Shown: in pieces, positions 32,488 through 44,492 of the stretch
Numbering within the stretch: the first letter of the stretch is position 1
Layout of the letters: each line of letters opens with the position of its first letter
From: Ophiosphaerella korrae
Taxonomy: Eukaryota > Ascomycota > Dothideomycetes > Pleosporales > Phaeosphaeriaceae
DNA: 64,000 nt
Direction: 5' to 3'
Assembly: GCA_028456385.1 (NCBI GenBank)
Contig: JALNQF010000003.1
Location: forward strand, 248,001-312,000
The notes under the pieces: generated by a model
Seen by the model: only the letters and a program-made list of their open reading frames with translations
What the model was told of the DNA's origin: nothing
Database searches by the model: none
Made by a program: the position numbers and the translations under genes

Positions 32488-34086
32488 CTATTCAGGCGAC
32501 TGTCCGTGCTTTATGCTATGCGTTTCGCCTTGTGACTTTTCATGTGTTTGCGTGCTCCTTGCATCTCTCATTATTTCCACTAATTCGACAATGCTCCCTT
32601 GCTCGTCTGTTTGCGGCTTCGTCGAATAGCTACCTATGGTAACTTTGAAAATTTTCTGAACAGCAATATTGCCTCCAGTTCCGCCTGAGCCGGTATATTT
32701 CGAGGTGGACGCGTGGACGCTGCGCAGGATCTTGGGGCACAAAAGTTGGAGACCGAGCTTGAGCGACGGCATGCATACACAAATAATGCCGACGTATATT
32801 TCGATCATAGACCAGAGGGAAGTATCGAGAAAGTCGTCTGCTAGGCGTATCAGAGGAAGCTATAGAGCGAGTGAAGGGGGCGGCATTACAAGTGATATTT
32901 GTAGATTTTGCAAAGTTGACTAGAGCTCGCAGCCGGATGATTGAAACGATGGTTACCCTGCACTGATATTAGCATCCTCTCTGAGACACCACGCAAACAG
33001 ATATCAACGAGACTTACAAGAAGCCGATACTAAACATGAACAAGACTCCAACTTTCTTCTTCGTAGAAAGATGTAAAGCCCAAACTTGGGGAATAGGCAG
33101 GCCTAATATGACAAGATCCGTAAAGATACTAAATGATGCCGTGACAAACGCGACGGTGTTGTTGTTAAGACACTTGCCTTTATGCTCGCCACCCAGGTCC
33201 CACTGCCACCAAAAATAACTCACAGGAGAGCAAATAAATATGCCCAAAATTGCAAAGGCAGTCGTGTAGAGAAGCGTAAAGCCAATGATAAACCAGACTA
33301 ACTTGCGGAAACCGCTATCGTTGAATATGCGGAGGTAGAAAAGGCCGAAGGCAATCTTGCCAAGGCCGAACTCGATTCCGTAGAATGGTACGGAGATCCA
33401 AAAGCACAGCAGTGTCAATCTAATGTCCTCAAATGAGACTTTCCACATGTCCTGTCCGAGCCCAGTAAATGCTTTATAGGTTAGCGTTTACGCTTCCAAT
33501 ATATTCTCGAAAACGCGAGGACTTACACATCATGGTTGTCAGGGTAAACATAAGTATATTCAGCACCTATAGAATGTTAGTCGCGATAGGTACTGAACGA
33601 TAAAACATACCAGTATCAAAGCCATATTCCCGTCGTCGAGCAGTTGGAAGCGTCGGAGAACAAAATGGGAATAAAATCGCCCTAGGATGGCCACAGTACT
33701 CAAGGTGAAGAGAACGGTGTTGACAATGCGATACAACCCAGATCTGTCCCGAACGGGCGCCTCGCACATGACCGTGGTAACGTTCAGGGTCGTCAAAGTC
33801 TCCCGAGCCGTGCATGACGTGGAAAAGCAGTTTATGGCGATCAACTGCTGCGTTCTGTTGTTGCACCGACAGGACATATCCTTGAGCGGATCGCATATGG
33901 AATTGGCGAAAGAGCTGGCGAGGCATGTTTGCTAGGCAACCGTTAGCTTGGGTCTGAGGGAGCTCAAAATGGAAACATGCTCACCGCGCAAATTGGTAGA
34001 GTAGCTAGCGGATCAAGTTGGCCTCGAACTGGAGTCACAGCAACGCGGAAGATGAGAAGAAAAGAGAATATCCATGGAGAATGCAT
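32488..34086 (-). CDS. CFEM-domain PTH11-like receptor, six exons
   Basis: Model: exons 34086-33985, 33931-33611, 33566-33527, 33471-33018, 32957-32890 and 32837-32488 join in frame to 444 aa. A signal peptide (MHSPWIFSFLLIFRVAVTPVRG) leads into a CFEM domain with all eight cysteines (PIC, TC, IC, SC, RC, NC, SC, MC; about residues 33-95). Seven hydrophobic helices of the fungal rhodopsin-like domain follow; recognisable blocks are GIEFGLGKIAFGLFYLRIF and WSMIEIYVGIICVCMPSL. The C-terminal tail is polar. This is the domain order of PTH11, a plasma-membrane receptor needed for surface sensing and infection-structure development in Magnaporthe. Ligand and G-protein coupling are unknown here. 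All splice sites are GT-AG. Confidence 0.87.
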
Positions 34087-35678
34087 TTTGCTCAAGGACA
34101 GCAAGTCTGCGGATAGAGCTCCAAGCACCCCAGAGATGGGAGAACAGGGGGCATGCACGACACGAAAAACGACATTGCCGATGGCAGATGATGTAAGCCA
34201 CATACTGCGTCTTCGCACGTCCGATGGAACATCTGGGGATTGTTTTGAGTCAGACTCTGGCCACTCAAAAGCAGTGTACGAGCTCAGAACGCATAGTTTT
34301 ACCTGCTCGAGATGGCTTGGGACTCTTACTCGAATCCCTGCATGTTCCATCGGATGTGCGAAGACGCCGTAGTCAGCAGTGGTGACAAGCGGGAACTACA
34401 GAGGTGGCTTATTGGGATGCGGGAAGTTCCAGTTGCGACAACTGAAAGCGCTGCAAGAACGATGAGTATACTTGGGGTTGTGGTTCCATAGCGTGCGCCG
34501 TAGCTTGGATATGATCAAGGTTTACGTTATGGCCCGCTCTAGCCTTTCCTATATTGCTTTTTTAATTTTGTGGTCCAGGTCGAGTCAGCTATTCGCTACG
34601 ACCCAGCATGTCACAAAACCTTATGCTTGAATCACAATGACAGTGGCATTTTACGAGGGAAATCTGGCAAAGTGGATCATGGAGAAGTGCACGGCATGTG
34701 CCAGGAGCGGTCTCGTCTCAGAAACAGTAACAACAACTTATACACCCAGACAATTGCTTGAACCTATGGAAGAAAAGCACAACCGCAAACAAGAACAACC
34801 ACAGCATTGCAATGCGACGAGCGAAATCAAATCTCCAACCGACCCTCCGTGTATTTTATGCCATAGGCTGCGCAAATTTCGGAACAGGGTCGTCGACGGT
34901 CTCCCCTCTTCATAAACAGGAGCATATGTTGAGTTTGGTGGTAGTCATAAAAATCCTTGCAGACTCTTATTTGCTTTTTTTCATGGGGGGCTTGTCTCGC
35001 CTAACACGCCCGCCTTTGCGGAGAACACCGACGAGAACCAGCCCCTCAGATCTGCAACTAGTGGCACTACCACGCGCATCCGCAATGACAGGGTTTGCCC
35101 ACAAGGCCGACGTGGAAGCGGTTATGCAGGTAATCTCTTTCTTTTTGCCCGGCTGACAATGAGATCCTCGCCCTGCCTGCTTTGTTGGAAATAGGCCCCA
35201 AACAAGACGTAACAGCTGCGTGACGCTTACTCAGGATCTTCGTTTCGAACGGCCATCTAATTAAGAGTTATTCGTAGAAAGCGATAGGAAGACGCGCATC
35301 AGCCGCAGTTTGGGAACTAGGATAATCGAAAGACATAGTACATGTACTGAGATTGCGCGCACGCGAAGGGCTCACTTTGTTACTAGATGCTTTTATGATT
35401 CAAACGACTTATACCGATGCTAACTCCATGCCGATGCTAATACAGAAAATTGAAATTCATTTGCCATTCCAAACACCACCGTGGACATAAACGGATGTCC
35501 CAATATGAACAGGTACAGAAAAGAGTTTCGATCCGCAGGACCAAGACATACGACAGTGGGTATATATATATATATACGTGCACTTCTAGGATCCCCCCGG
35601 AAATTTACATATCGAGTACCCAGAAATAGAGAGAGAGAGAGAGAGAGAGACAATGGAAACAGACCGACTGTGTAGATT
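34087..35678. other. Gene-free region with a GA microsatellite
   Basis: No gene supported in about 1.6 kb. A (GA)n tract of about 22 bp lies at 35629-35650. Short ORFs at 34570-35156 have no signal, domain or conserved motif. Confidence 0.4.
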
Positions 35679-35918
35679 CTAAAAGTCGCGGTGGTGGATC
35701 ATTCGGAGCGGGGTGCGGTGGTAGGCCAGGTGGCTGTCGCGCTTGGAAATATTGCCGCTCTGGCACTTGGTGCCGGGGTCGACGGGCTGCCAGACGACCT
35801 TGCCGTTGTTGCAGATGCCGAATTGTGTATCGCCGTTGCAGACGACCGCGCCGTCCGTAGTGCAGGTGCTGCCGCCGGTAGTGGGGGCGCCGGAGGGTTG
35901 AGGTGCTGCGGGAGCTAG
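35679..35918 (-). pseudogene. Orphan C-terminal carbohydrate-binding-like fragment
   Basis: The minus strand encodes a Ser/Thr/Pro linker followed by CTTDGAVVCNGDTQFGIC, then NNGKVVWQPVDPGTKC, and a basic tail ending at a TAG (35679-35681). The Cys spacing and the TQFGICNNG pattern resemble the small chitin-binding module (CBM19-like) at the ends of fungal secreted hydrolases. GC-rich codon use here contrasts with the surroundings. No catalytic domain lies to the right (35919-36500), so only the 3' end of a gene remains. Module assignment is from memory of the pattern. Confidence 0.5.
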
Positions 35919-36519
35919 GAGAACCTAGGCATGCTTAATGTCTGGACGCGATCCACCCTTGGTGCTATGCCTGGCTGGCAATGGGGACCCATTTATGGAC
36001 CCCGCAGTGGACGAGGGCCAGGTTCCAAGGCCAGGTTCCAAATTTTAACCTCTCCAGATCTAATCAGATCGTAGTCTATACCCAAACTCTCTTAGCGCTC
36101 ATCAAATCGCGTGTAGCATATGCTGCCTAGCGGCAACAACGCCTGCTTCAACGTCTTTCTTTGTCAACTCCGCAAAATCAACGCCCCCCATACGTGTGTG
36201 TGTGTGTGTGTGTGTGTGTTCTATTGTGGCCATGCACCCTGCGGGTATGGGCCGTTACGATGCGCCAGCTATGTACATTCTGTTATCGTCCACTTGCTCC
36301 AGTTCAGAAGCCAACCATGAGACCTGCTTATCGCTTGTCTAACGCCATGCTCAACATAGGAAAGAAAGAAAGTGATACGCTACCGTGTGCTGTGAGTGAG
36401 AAGAAGTTGACAGAAGCCGGGTTATTTTCCGGGGTCCTCCATCCGCAGGGCAATTCCGGCGTCGTGCGCCTCTTAATCGGCAGCGCGCTGGGCGCAAGAT
36501 CACCATCACTGAAAACATC
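35919..36519. other. Gene-free region with a (GT)n microsatellite
   Basis: A (GT)13 tract lies at 36194-36219. No gene supported. Confidence 0.5.
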
Positions 36520-36928
36520 AACGAGTATTTGGTATGGTATCAATCTAAAAATTCCAATGTTCTTGAAGCCGCAGCGAGCATACCTATTCAGCGAAAGTTT
36601 CTAGTGAGATTATTTATGTGAAAATGATGACTTGCATAAGTCGGTATGTGGATTCATGCTCTCTTACGTTTGGCTCGTAAGCTGGAAGCCTGAATTCTAG
36701 ATCGCAAATGAGCTGAAGTTGATACCCACCGACCTCAACTGGGCAATATGGACAGACTTCGTTCACAACTTCACTAGCAAAGTCGACACGCGAACACTAC
36801 ACCAAGTCGCCAGGCGCTACCAGTACGGAGAACTACGATTCTCTAGACTCAATCGCATCTACCACTACACATTCACAACATTCTCGCTGCACAACCTGTT
36901 CCGTAGGTTTATGGTAACCTCGATATAG
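36520..36928 (+). pseudogene. Relic of a DUF6601-like membrane protein
   Basis: Conserved blocks appear in order but in different frames and with stops: IWYGINLKIPMFLKP (36525-36570), a LCENDDLHKSVCGFMLSYVWL-like stretch (about 36617-36680), then LKLIPTDLNWAIWTDFVHNF and RYQYGELRFSRLNRIY (36712-36870). This order is typical of a fungal multipass family I know as DUF6601. The terminal membrane helices are missing, and a TAG replaces a conserved residue near 36700. The gene is dead. Confidence 0.5.
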
Positions 36929-37948
36929 TATCAAGATGTTCAGAAACAACTTTAGTTAGATCTTAGTTATGTTTACAATCTTCCCTGTCGTATTGTCGGA
37001 CGTGCATGTCTTAGTACCATCTTTTGCTCTTAGGTGCTGTTTCTGCCGTATTTCTACATTGCTGCGAAACCGTACCATCATAAAGTGCGGTCAGCATGAA
37101 GAGCCGCATGCAGGTCTACGATTTTTTGAACTCGCCGTCTTTACCTGAACTTTTTAGTATCTCCATCACCATCGTCTTTTTAGACTAGCCCTTCTTGTCC
37201 ACTTCGCGAGCTTGAACTTGCTCTTATCCCTTAGGCTCTTGGAAGCTACTTCTCTTGTGCGCTGCAAAAACTCAATCGCATTTATCCAGTCAATTTCTGC
37301 TTCAAATAATTTATCGAACCCTAGCTCGTTACAGACTTCATTGAAGACTCGCTGCATAAGAATGCTCAGTTCATATTCCTCAAGTATAACCCTTTTTACA
37401 CCAACCAGAGCCTCAACATCACGAAAATTTGGTCTTTCTATTTCCTCGAAATACAGCCAATGCTACAGGTATTCTATCAGATATGTCAATAACTTGTACT
37501 CTATTTCTATGCTGTTTCTTTCCAATTCAAGCACACGAAGAAAATTAGAAGACTAAATTATTATAATCATGTCAAACGCTATTCTGCGCAAACAAGGAAA
37601 AAAAGACAATCAGGAGAAATCCTGCTTGGCGTTGCACTAATAGGATATCATTCGGCATGTCAAGATGCCGTGAGAGTATTGTGCATTCGCGCCATTGAAA
37701 GCGGATTCCGACTATTTACATGCTTAGGCACACAGTGATGGGGATGACACGACGGATCCAGCTAACATAGTGTTCCGGCGGTGTTCCGATGGGCGACACA
37801 TAAATCCGGCACTTCCGACAGTGGTGGGGCTCGGCGTTTGGACATAAATTGACGCAGGCTGCGTGGAGAAAGTGGAAGTGATACGAAAATATTACTAGTT
37901 CTTCGTCCTGTAGTTAGTTTTTTAAATTAAATTTCCCTAATACTCAAA
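36929..37948. other. Intergenic
   Basis: About 1 kb. A short minus-strand frame at 37166-37357 (with FNEVCNELGFDKLFEAEIDW) looks protein-like but has stops upstream; it may be another relic. No gene can be named. Confidence 0.35.
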
Positions 37949-38875
37949 ATGCAACTCCAAGGAAACGCCTATATCAGCGGCGCTGCGTCAGGTGAATGCA
38001 GTTCCGAGCCCGGTACCACTCCCGAGGTTGTCAGCTAACCACATATTACAGGAATCGGCAAAGCAACTGCAATATGTCTTGCCAAACATGGAGTCCAGGG
38101 ACTGGCAATTGCTGACCTCAATGTGGATGGCTTGACCGACACTAAAAAAGAGATCGAACTAGTAGCACCGAATGCTCAGGTTCTCAGCATTCTTCTAGAT
38201 GTATCTCAACCTGAATCCATTGTCCAAGCCGTGAACAAGTCTATCAGCCATTTTAAGCGTATTCACTACGTTGCCAACAACGCTGGTACTATTGGAACAC
38301 ATCTTGGCGGTAGTGCTGGTCTTAGCCGAGATGACTTAATGCGAGTAGTAGACGTTAATCTTATTGGGTTGTGGGATACCCAAAAGGAGTTTATCAAGCA
38401 CTTCTTAAACCAAGAGCCAATTCCTGAGGGGTAAGTGGATGTCGACACGCTTGTGTGAGAGTACTACTGAGTGTAATTGTTTAGCGATTTCAGCGAAACA
38501 CGGGGAACGATTGTGAACACAGCATCGATTGCAGGCCTAGGCGCCTTTGGGCCAACCGCGTACATTACGAGTAAACATGGAGTTGTAGGACTGACGAAAG
38601 CAGTATGAACAACAAAATCATAGCACCGCGCTGAACATAGTAACCCTATTCTAGGACGCTGTCCATCACGCAAAGGATAAAATTAGGATTAACAGTATCT
38701 GCCCTGGGTATGGTGTAGCCCTAGAAATTGATATTTAATCCCTAACCGACACTCTAGGACAACCCAAACCCCAATGGTCGAGCAGTTCTATGAAAACACT
38801 AGTACAGCAATAGTGCAGCGTATTCCTATGCAACGAATGGCAAACCCGGGAGAAGTATTACAGTTCCGCAGATAA
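37949..38875 (+). CDS. Short-chain dehydrogenase/reductase, five exons, damaged 3' end
   Basis: Model: exons 37949-37991, 38052-38430, 38485-38602, 38655-38707 and 38758-38875 give 236 aa. Features of classical SDRs are present: the nucleotide-binding SGAASGIGKATA (spanning the first splice), ADLN acidic stretch, NNAGT, the catalytic Ser in NTASIAG, the YxxxK pair in AYITSKHG, and SICPG followed by TPM. Instead of the usual last segment after NPGEV, the frame ends in LQFRR and a stop. A further 40 bases at 38944-38983 encode SYITGAAIVVDG, the normal SDR C-terminus, after a plausible acceptor. The exon joining them appears lost, so the enzyme may lack its C-terminal strand. Substrate unknown. 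Confidence 0.72.
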
Positions 38876-38943
38876 ACGTGTCGAGGCCTTAACTAACTAG
38901 CTCTAGATCGCTAATGTAATCACCTTTCTACTTTCTCCTTACA

Positions 38944-38983
38944 GCAGCTATATAACCGGTGCTGCAATAGTTGTTGATGGGTA
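38944..38983 (+). pseudogene. Stranded last SDR exon
   Basis: Follows TTACAG and encodes YITGAAIVVDG, then GTAAGT. It belongs to the SDR at 37949-38875, but no donor in the correct phase joins it in frame to the upstream exon. Confidence 0.55.
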
Positions 38984-40820
38984 AGTTCTATACACAATAA
39001 CTATATACTTATGTTACTGTCTACTAAAGGTAAGACTAGAGGCAAGAGCATATCATAATTGTCATGGATATCTTCCCTGATCCCCTTTCAGGGGCACCTC
39101 GGCCCACCTACAGGAGGGCCTTCTGTGCTGCCCAGGGTGTGTTCTACAAATCTATGGGGAGACCATTTCAACGTGGTCCGAGTGGTGAGACAATTTCAAG
39201 ATATAAATATATTTCTAGCTAGTTTTTATGTGCTATAGTGTTGAAGATGGACATTGTGACGAAATGGAGATAGTTTCAAGATTGAGATGACATCAAGAGT
39301 CAGGGCGTCATTCCCTCCTCTGGGAAAACACCAAGGCGGATCCTTGCATCAGTACGAGGTTTGGAAAATGGATCGTATGGTTAGATCTTATAGATTGGTA
39401 TGGGACCTGTCGGTGATTCCACCATCGAACTATCATGATTTGTCTGTAAGGCTCTTGCTTTACGGTCGTGGTAAAGATTGCAAACGCGGATCCAGACTGC
39501 CCAGGTTTGGGAGCGTCTACTTCGTGAAGAGGGTTATGACGAGAGATCCTATCCAAGTATCTAATTGTATCGTTGACCACATCTTTGCAGATTCTTTTTC
39601 ATCCCCTTGATTGGTTTTAGCACTATTGCTGTTTCAGCGATGTGTCCACTCACTTCACTGATAACATTTCGGAATGCTGTCGCTCCCGCTGCCGCTATAA
39701 CCGGTATACTTCTTGTACTACCTACCGGTTTCATTTCCATGCGCTCATTAGGTGATGCAGACTATGTAATAAGTCTTGATATCTGTAAAATACTCCATTT
39801 ACTATGATTATTTCTGTGTTTTGGGACATTGTGCTGACTATATGGCTGTGGTGAATAGGGAGTTCAGTGTAGCTCGTCTTCGGTCTGCTGGTTCCTTGTG
39901 CACATTCGAATTCCATGTCAACGAGTCTTCTCCTCAATGATCTCGTCGGATTCAGAACTTCTCAAGCGCCCCAACACATGAGTGGTCAAACGACGGCCCA
40001 TATGATGGAAATGGCCCCGAGTGCCTTTTTCTATAGCCAGATGCGCATATATGACTTGTAGCTACGAGATTCATCCACCAATATGGACTGCTCAAGGGGG
40101 CTTAAGAAGGTTCAGTTGCAGTGATTGTAGTCGGATCGTGGTTCGGTGTTTTAAGAATCATTGACCAGCAGCACTAGTAGTGTGACTTCACTCCAGCTAA
40201 TGCTGCAACGGCAATCGGTAAGAATCTCCTATCCTTCTAGGTATCTGTATCCTGGCTTCAGCCTAGTAACGTGCATGGCACCGACTATTACATTACCTCG
40301 GACACCAGGAAGCCTCATATTAGTTGCTTGTTGTAGGGGATATTAAGTTCAATATTTCATGCTACCATGCTGAATGGCCGGGCATATTTCAGGATAAGCA
40401 CTTTTCAGTATCATGATACTGCCATTAGAGGCCATAGTAAGGCTACTTAGGTACACAGGTAGCTTTGGATGAAGTTCAACACCCAGCATAGGCAAACACT
40501 GAAAACTTATTTCAACCCTCAAATTGAATTGTGAATGTGTATAACGGGTTACAACGATGCTTTATTGGCTGTGCTTTGGATTTAGCCCCTGACAGCAGTT
40601 ACAATGATTAGATTATGCTTTCTCTTGGTCAACCGGAAAAATGGGACGTTGAACACTTAAGAAGTAGCACTTAGACGACGCTCATAGACAATCAGAGGTG
40701 TCGCTCTTTGGCGACTCCTACCTCCTAGCTCGATTACAATTGCTACTTCGCAGCAATTAGCATTCCGTATTCCCTCGATTCCTTTGCAACCTCTTTACAC
40801 GCAATACCTCTCGAGTAGTA
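38984..40820. other. Gene-free region
   Basis: About 1.8 kb; overlapping ORFs on both strands at 39287-39610 are without recognisable domains. Nothing supported. Confidence 0.4.
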
Positions 40821-41249
40821 ATGGAGAACGTCAAGTTCATCGGTGGTCCAGATAGCTTTTGGCTGTACTTCGAGGTCAACGACTATGACATCACGCATCC
40901 TCCCACGCCTGATGCTCCGAAAGTACACCCTCGCATGGAATTGCAAACCCAGGGGTCTCAAGTCGTGATCAAGCCCCAAAAAAAAAACCGTGGTGGTCAT
41001 TACCAACCTCCAAAACTATTTCCTATCGCCGGCCCTTGGATGACCGCGCATGAGTATAGGCCTACAGGCTGTCAGGAAACTGCAAGATCAGGCGATTCAG
41101 CGTGTGGAAAGACCAGAACTCCAATAATTTGGCATTTATGGGGCCCGAAACAGGCGGACATGGGCGGAATACCACCTACAATCGTGCATGGATTTGTACA
41201 AGACACCAACTTCGAAGGCGACAAGAAGCTGCCCGAGTTCGGGCGATGA
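40821..41249 (+). CDS. Hypothetical ORF, possibly a gene fragment
   Basis: A 142-aa frame beginning MENVKFIGGPDSFWLYFEVND. The sequence has the look of a conserved protein, and after the stop a further frame continues with LEDGLKIEGGKVLMRDGW (about 41260-41325), suggesting a frameshifted or truncated gene. A run of A at 40978-40987 is a possible slippage site. The family was not recognised. Confidence 0.3.
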   Translation: MENVKFIGGPDSFWLYFEVNDYDITHPPTPDAPKVHPRMELQTQGSQVVIKPQKKNRGGHYQPPKLFPIAGPWMTAHEYRPTGCQETARSGDSACGKTRTPIIWHLWGPKQADMGGIPPTIVHGFVQDTNFEGDKKLPEFGR

Positions 41250-41476
41250 AATCGGGCCTGTCCGGCTTGAAGATGGCTTGAAGATCGAGGGCGGCAAGGT
41301 CTTGATGCGCGATGGGTGGAATAGCTGCCTTATGGCACTTTAGCGCAAGAAGTTCAGCCCGAGGATATCAAAGCTTGCGCTGTACCAACCCCACTTGCCA
41401 AAATGTCAACCTTCTTGCCTCAACTACCACTAAGGTCGAGTTGATAACTCACCGTTCTCGTCTTGAATCGGTTACC

Positions 41477-43401
41477 ATGAAATACGTCCATAGATTTGTC
41501 TTGAGCAGCCACTTATCAGCCCCTAGATTTGCTCGTTCTTGTCTACATCCCACACCCAGTAGCCGACATTGGAGTTCATGTGCCTACAAAATGGCACAAA
41601 CTAATGCAACAGTGAGAGGTGAGCAAATCAACGCCTTGGTGTTGCGACCTAATAAATCTAACGCATTTTTCTTAGATTCAAGGCTTGATCTAGATGCCTT
41701 TTATCGATTTACCTCCGGGCGATGGCTTTGGAGGGAACATGAACAGCTTGCGGCACGTTACGTCAAATTCGACTTACAGAAACTCTGTCAACTTGCCGCT
41801 AGTTCAACTGGCTCAAATTCTTGTACGAAAGTTTTGAAAATCTCTGAGGGCCAGTATAACAAAGTTTTATTGTTGACTATGGATGACGGGAAAGAGGCTA
41901 TCGCAAAGCTGCCAAACCCTAACGCTGGACGACCCCACTTCACTACGGCTAGTGAGGTTGCCACCATGAATTTCGTCCGTAATCATTGTTCTCATTCAAG
42001 CGAATCTTTATACTAACTTTGCTAGTTGAGAAGTGCTTCTCTCTCGATTCCTCACATCTATGCGTGGAACTCTAGGCTGGATGGCAATCCTGTTGAAGCC
42101 GAATATATCATCATGGAAAAACAACCTGGGGTGGCATTAAACGATGTGTGGGATGATATGGAAGGTTCTCAAAAGGCTGAAATTTTGAAGCGGTTATTGA
42201 GATCGAAAAAAAACTTGCCTCGATCAAATTCGCCAAATTTGGGAGTTTATACTATAAGCAAGACCTGCCTCTATCTGACAGTACTACCCCGCTGTATATT
42301 GATGGAAACGGTAACGCAATACACAGCGCCGAGTTCGAGATTGGGCCTACCAACCATCGGTCCTTCTTTGATTTTGGAAAGGGCGCATTAGCTATAGATC
42401 GCGGACCATGTATGCTCCCATTCTAAGTTTCCAAATCCATGTGACGCTGACCTAATGGCTTAGGGTCTACAATTGAGGGGTATGTCACGGCGGTCGCGCA
42501 TAGAGAGATTGCCTGTGTTGAGAAAGGACTCAAATACCCTAACATGCCCGAAGGACTCTTTAACGGCCCGGGACAGTACCAAGCTAGTACATCGACCAAG
42601 ATGCTAGCTCTAAGCAACTATCTAAAGGTAGCCCCAGATGTTTTGCCAGAGGAAGGAGCAACGCATGCCGCTGTTCTTTGGCATGGCGATTTGCATTCGC
42701 AAAATATTTTTGTTGACCCAGAAAACCCGGCTCGAATCACCGGAATCATTGACTGGCAAACCATAAGTGCATCTCCACTCTTCTCACAAATTACCCGCCC
42801 TAGATTCCTTAATTTTAATGGTCCGATCCCTAGTGATCTGGGTAAAGTTAGCCTACCAGAAAACTTCGATAGATTATCTCCAGATGAACAACGCGAGGCA
42901 AAGGCATTGCAACAAGCTCAAACGCTCCACAATCTCTACATGGCCCGATGTTATCAACAAAATCCTCAAGCATTCCTAGCCATGCAGCAAAAAGACAGTC
43001 TGCGTCACCAGGTTACCGTCGTGCCAGGCACGGTTCTGATGGACTACGAACCGTACCTCAACCACCTTTTGCGGGATGTTAAGAAAGAATGGATAAATAT
43101 TGTCGGCCAAGGATCGGATGGGCATCCTTTAAGGCCCTGTCCACTCCAATTTCCGGCCGCCGTGGTTGAACAGCAGGAAAGGGATGAGGATCTGTGGGCT
43201 CAGGGAGTTGAGCTGATGAATAATTTTATTACTGACGTAGGAGGTTTCAAACATTGGGATGGCAGGGTTAGTAACGACGATTACGAGACCATAAGAGACC
43301 AGCTGGCTAGTGGTATCCAGCGATTTTTGGATTGCCAGGCTAGAAATGAGGAGGAGCGGGATGTGTGGCTGAAAGCATTGCCATTTGTCGATCGCAAATA
43401 G
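41477..43401 (+). pseudogene. AIM9-like mitochondrial aminoglycoside phosphotransferase-fold protein, four exons, one frameshift
   Basis: Model: exons 41477-41618, 41676-41974, 42026-42409 and 42464-43401, about 587 aa if the frameshift is ignored. The kinase-like core includes EVATMNF, AEYIIMEKQPGVALNDVW, the catalytic-loop-like LWHGDLHSQNIFVD and IIDWQ, the APH pattern of the fungal AIM9/FMP29 family. The basic, Ser-rich N-terminus fits a mitochondrial presequence. In exon 3 the frame shifts by one base at about 42193-42196 (after AEILKR); downstream IEIEKKLASIKF, NHRSFFDFGKGALAIDRG and the last exon are all intact. Loss of a single base inactivates an otherwise well-kept gene, so either recent pseudogenisation or an assembly error is possible. 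Molecular substrate of the family is not established. Confidence 0.75.
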
Positions 43402-44492
43402 GAAGATTGGATAATTGTAGGCTATAGTCATGTAATAATGCTACCACTAAACGATGATTAATACGTATACCATATAGTAACTACAACGAGTAGTGAGATC
43501 TGTTGCCATTATTCTGTCGTTTCCATTGCATGCTGCTGGACACTAAAACAGCATTTGCTCTTAAGACAATATAAAGACCAGCCTGCCATACTTTAAGGTT
43601 CACCAAATCTCATGTGATCTTCCAGTGTCGTTCTCACTCCTCTCCTTTCCGCTCAATAGACACTAGAGGCAAAAGAAGCCGCCCCCAATACACAAGTACA
43701 CGATTGGACACAGATTAAAGCCTCGATCACCCATTTCCACTAACACGTGGTAGCACTGGTGATATTACCAACATTGGCGTGTACTCTATTGCGATTTCAC
43801 GATAATATCAGCAACTGCAAGGCATGTTGAACACCAGGGTAGTGTTCTTACTACTTAGTAGCGGTAATGATTCGTCAGCTTAAGGCCTTTGGAATTGAAC
43901 TATACCATGTAATAGTCCTCGTCATCTAAGCGCTAGGCACTTGGTAGTTCGGCGACCATCGAGACTCAGACGATAAAGACCCCGAATCGCCGCCTATTGA
44001 CGCCACCGAATAGATTGCTCTGCCTGAGTAATAATATCGGCTAACCCGACGGCTTATACTTTCGCAACGCATCGTATGACTGCCGAAGTTATCATCAGAT
44101 GCCGATCCCAGCAGAAAACTTCGCACTTTGAAACCACCGAGAGCCGTCTAGTGCGATAATATCTCGGAACAGCTGCAAAATTCCCTGTCAACATCCCACA
44201 AACTTTAACCTCGTCATAACGGTATCGAGAGGGATCGATCTAGTTGCGGCTGTCACTCTTGCAACGAACGCCATACAGAAATCTATTCCTAGTGTCTCTT
44301 CTATAGCCAATTGCTTGACCATGCACAATCTCATAGCATTTGGCAGTTTCATTGACACTTACGTCACTACCCCCAATTCTCAATTCTAAACCTGTGATAC
44401 TAATACACACGAGAGCTAATTTCGTAATCTCCAACCATTTTCGCGATTCAGCCTGTGGGAAGTGAGCGTAGATAGTTCTTAATCATCAAAAA
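43402..44492. other. Intergenic between convergent genes
   Basis: About 1.1 kb at the 3' ends of the AIM9-like and SQR genes. No gene supported. Confidence 0.4.
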
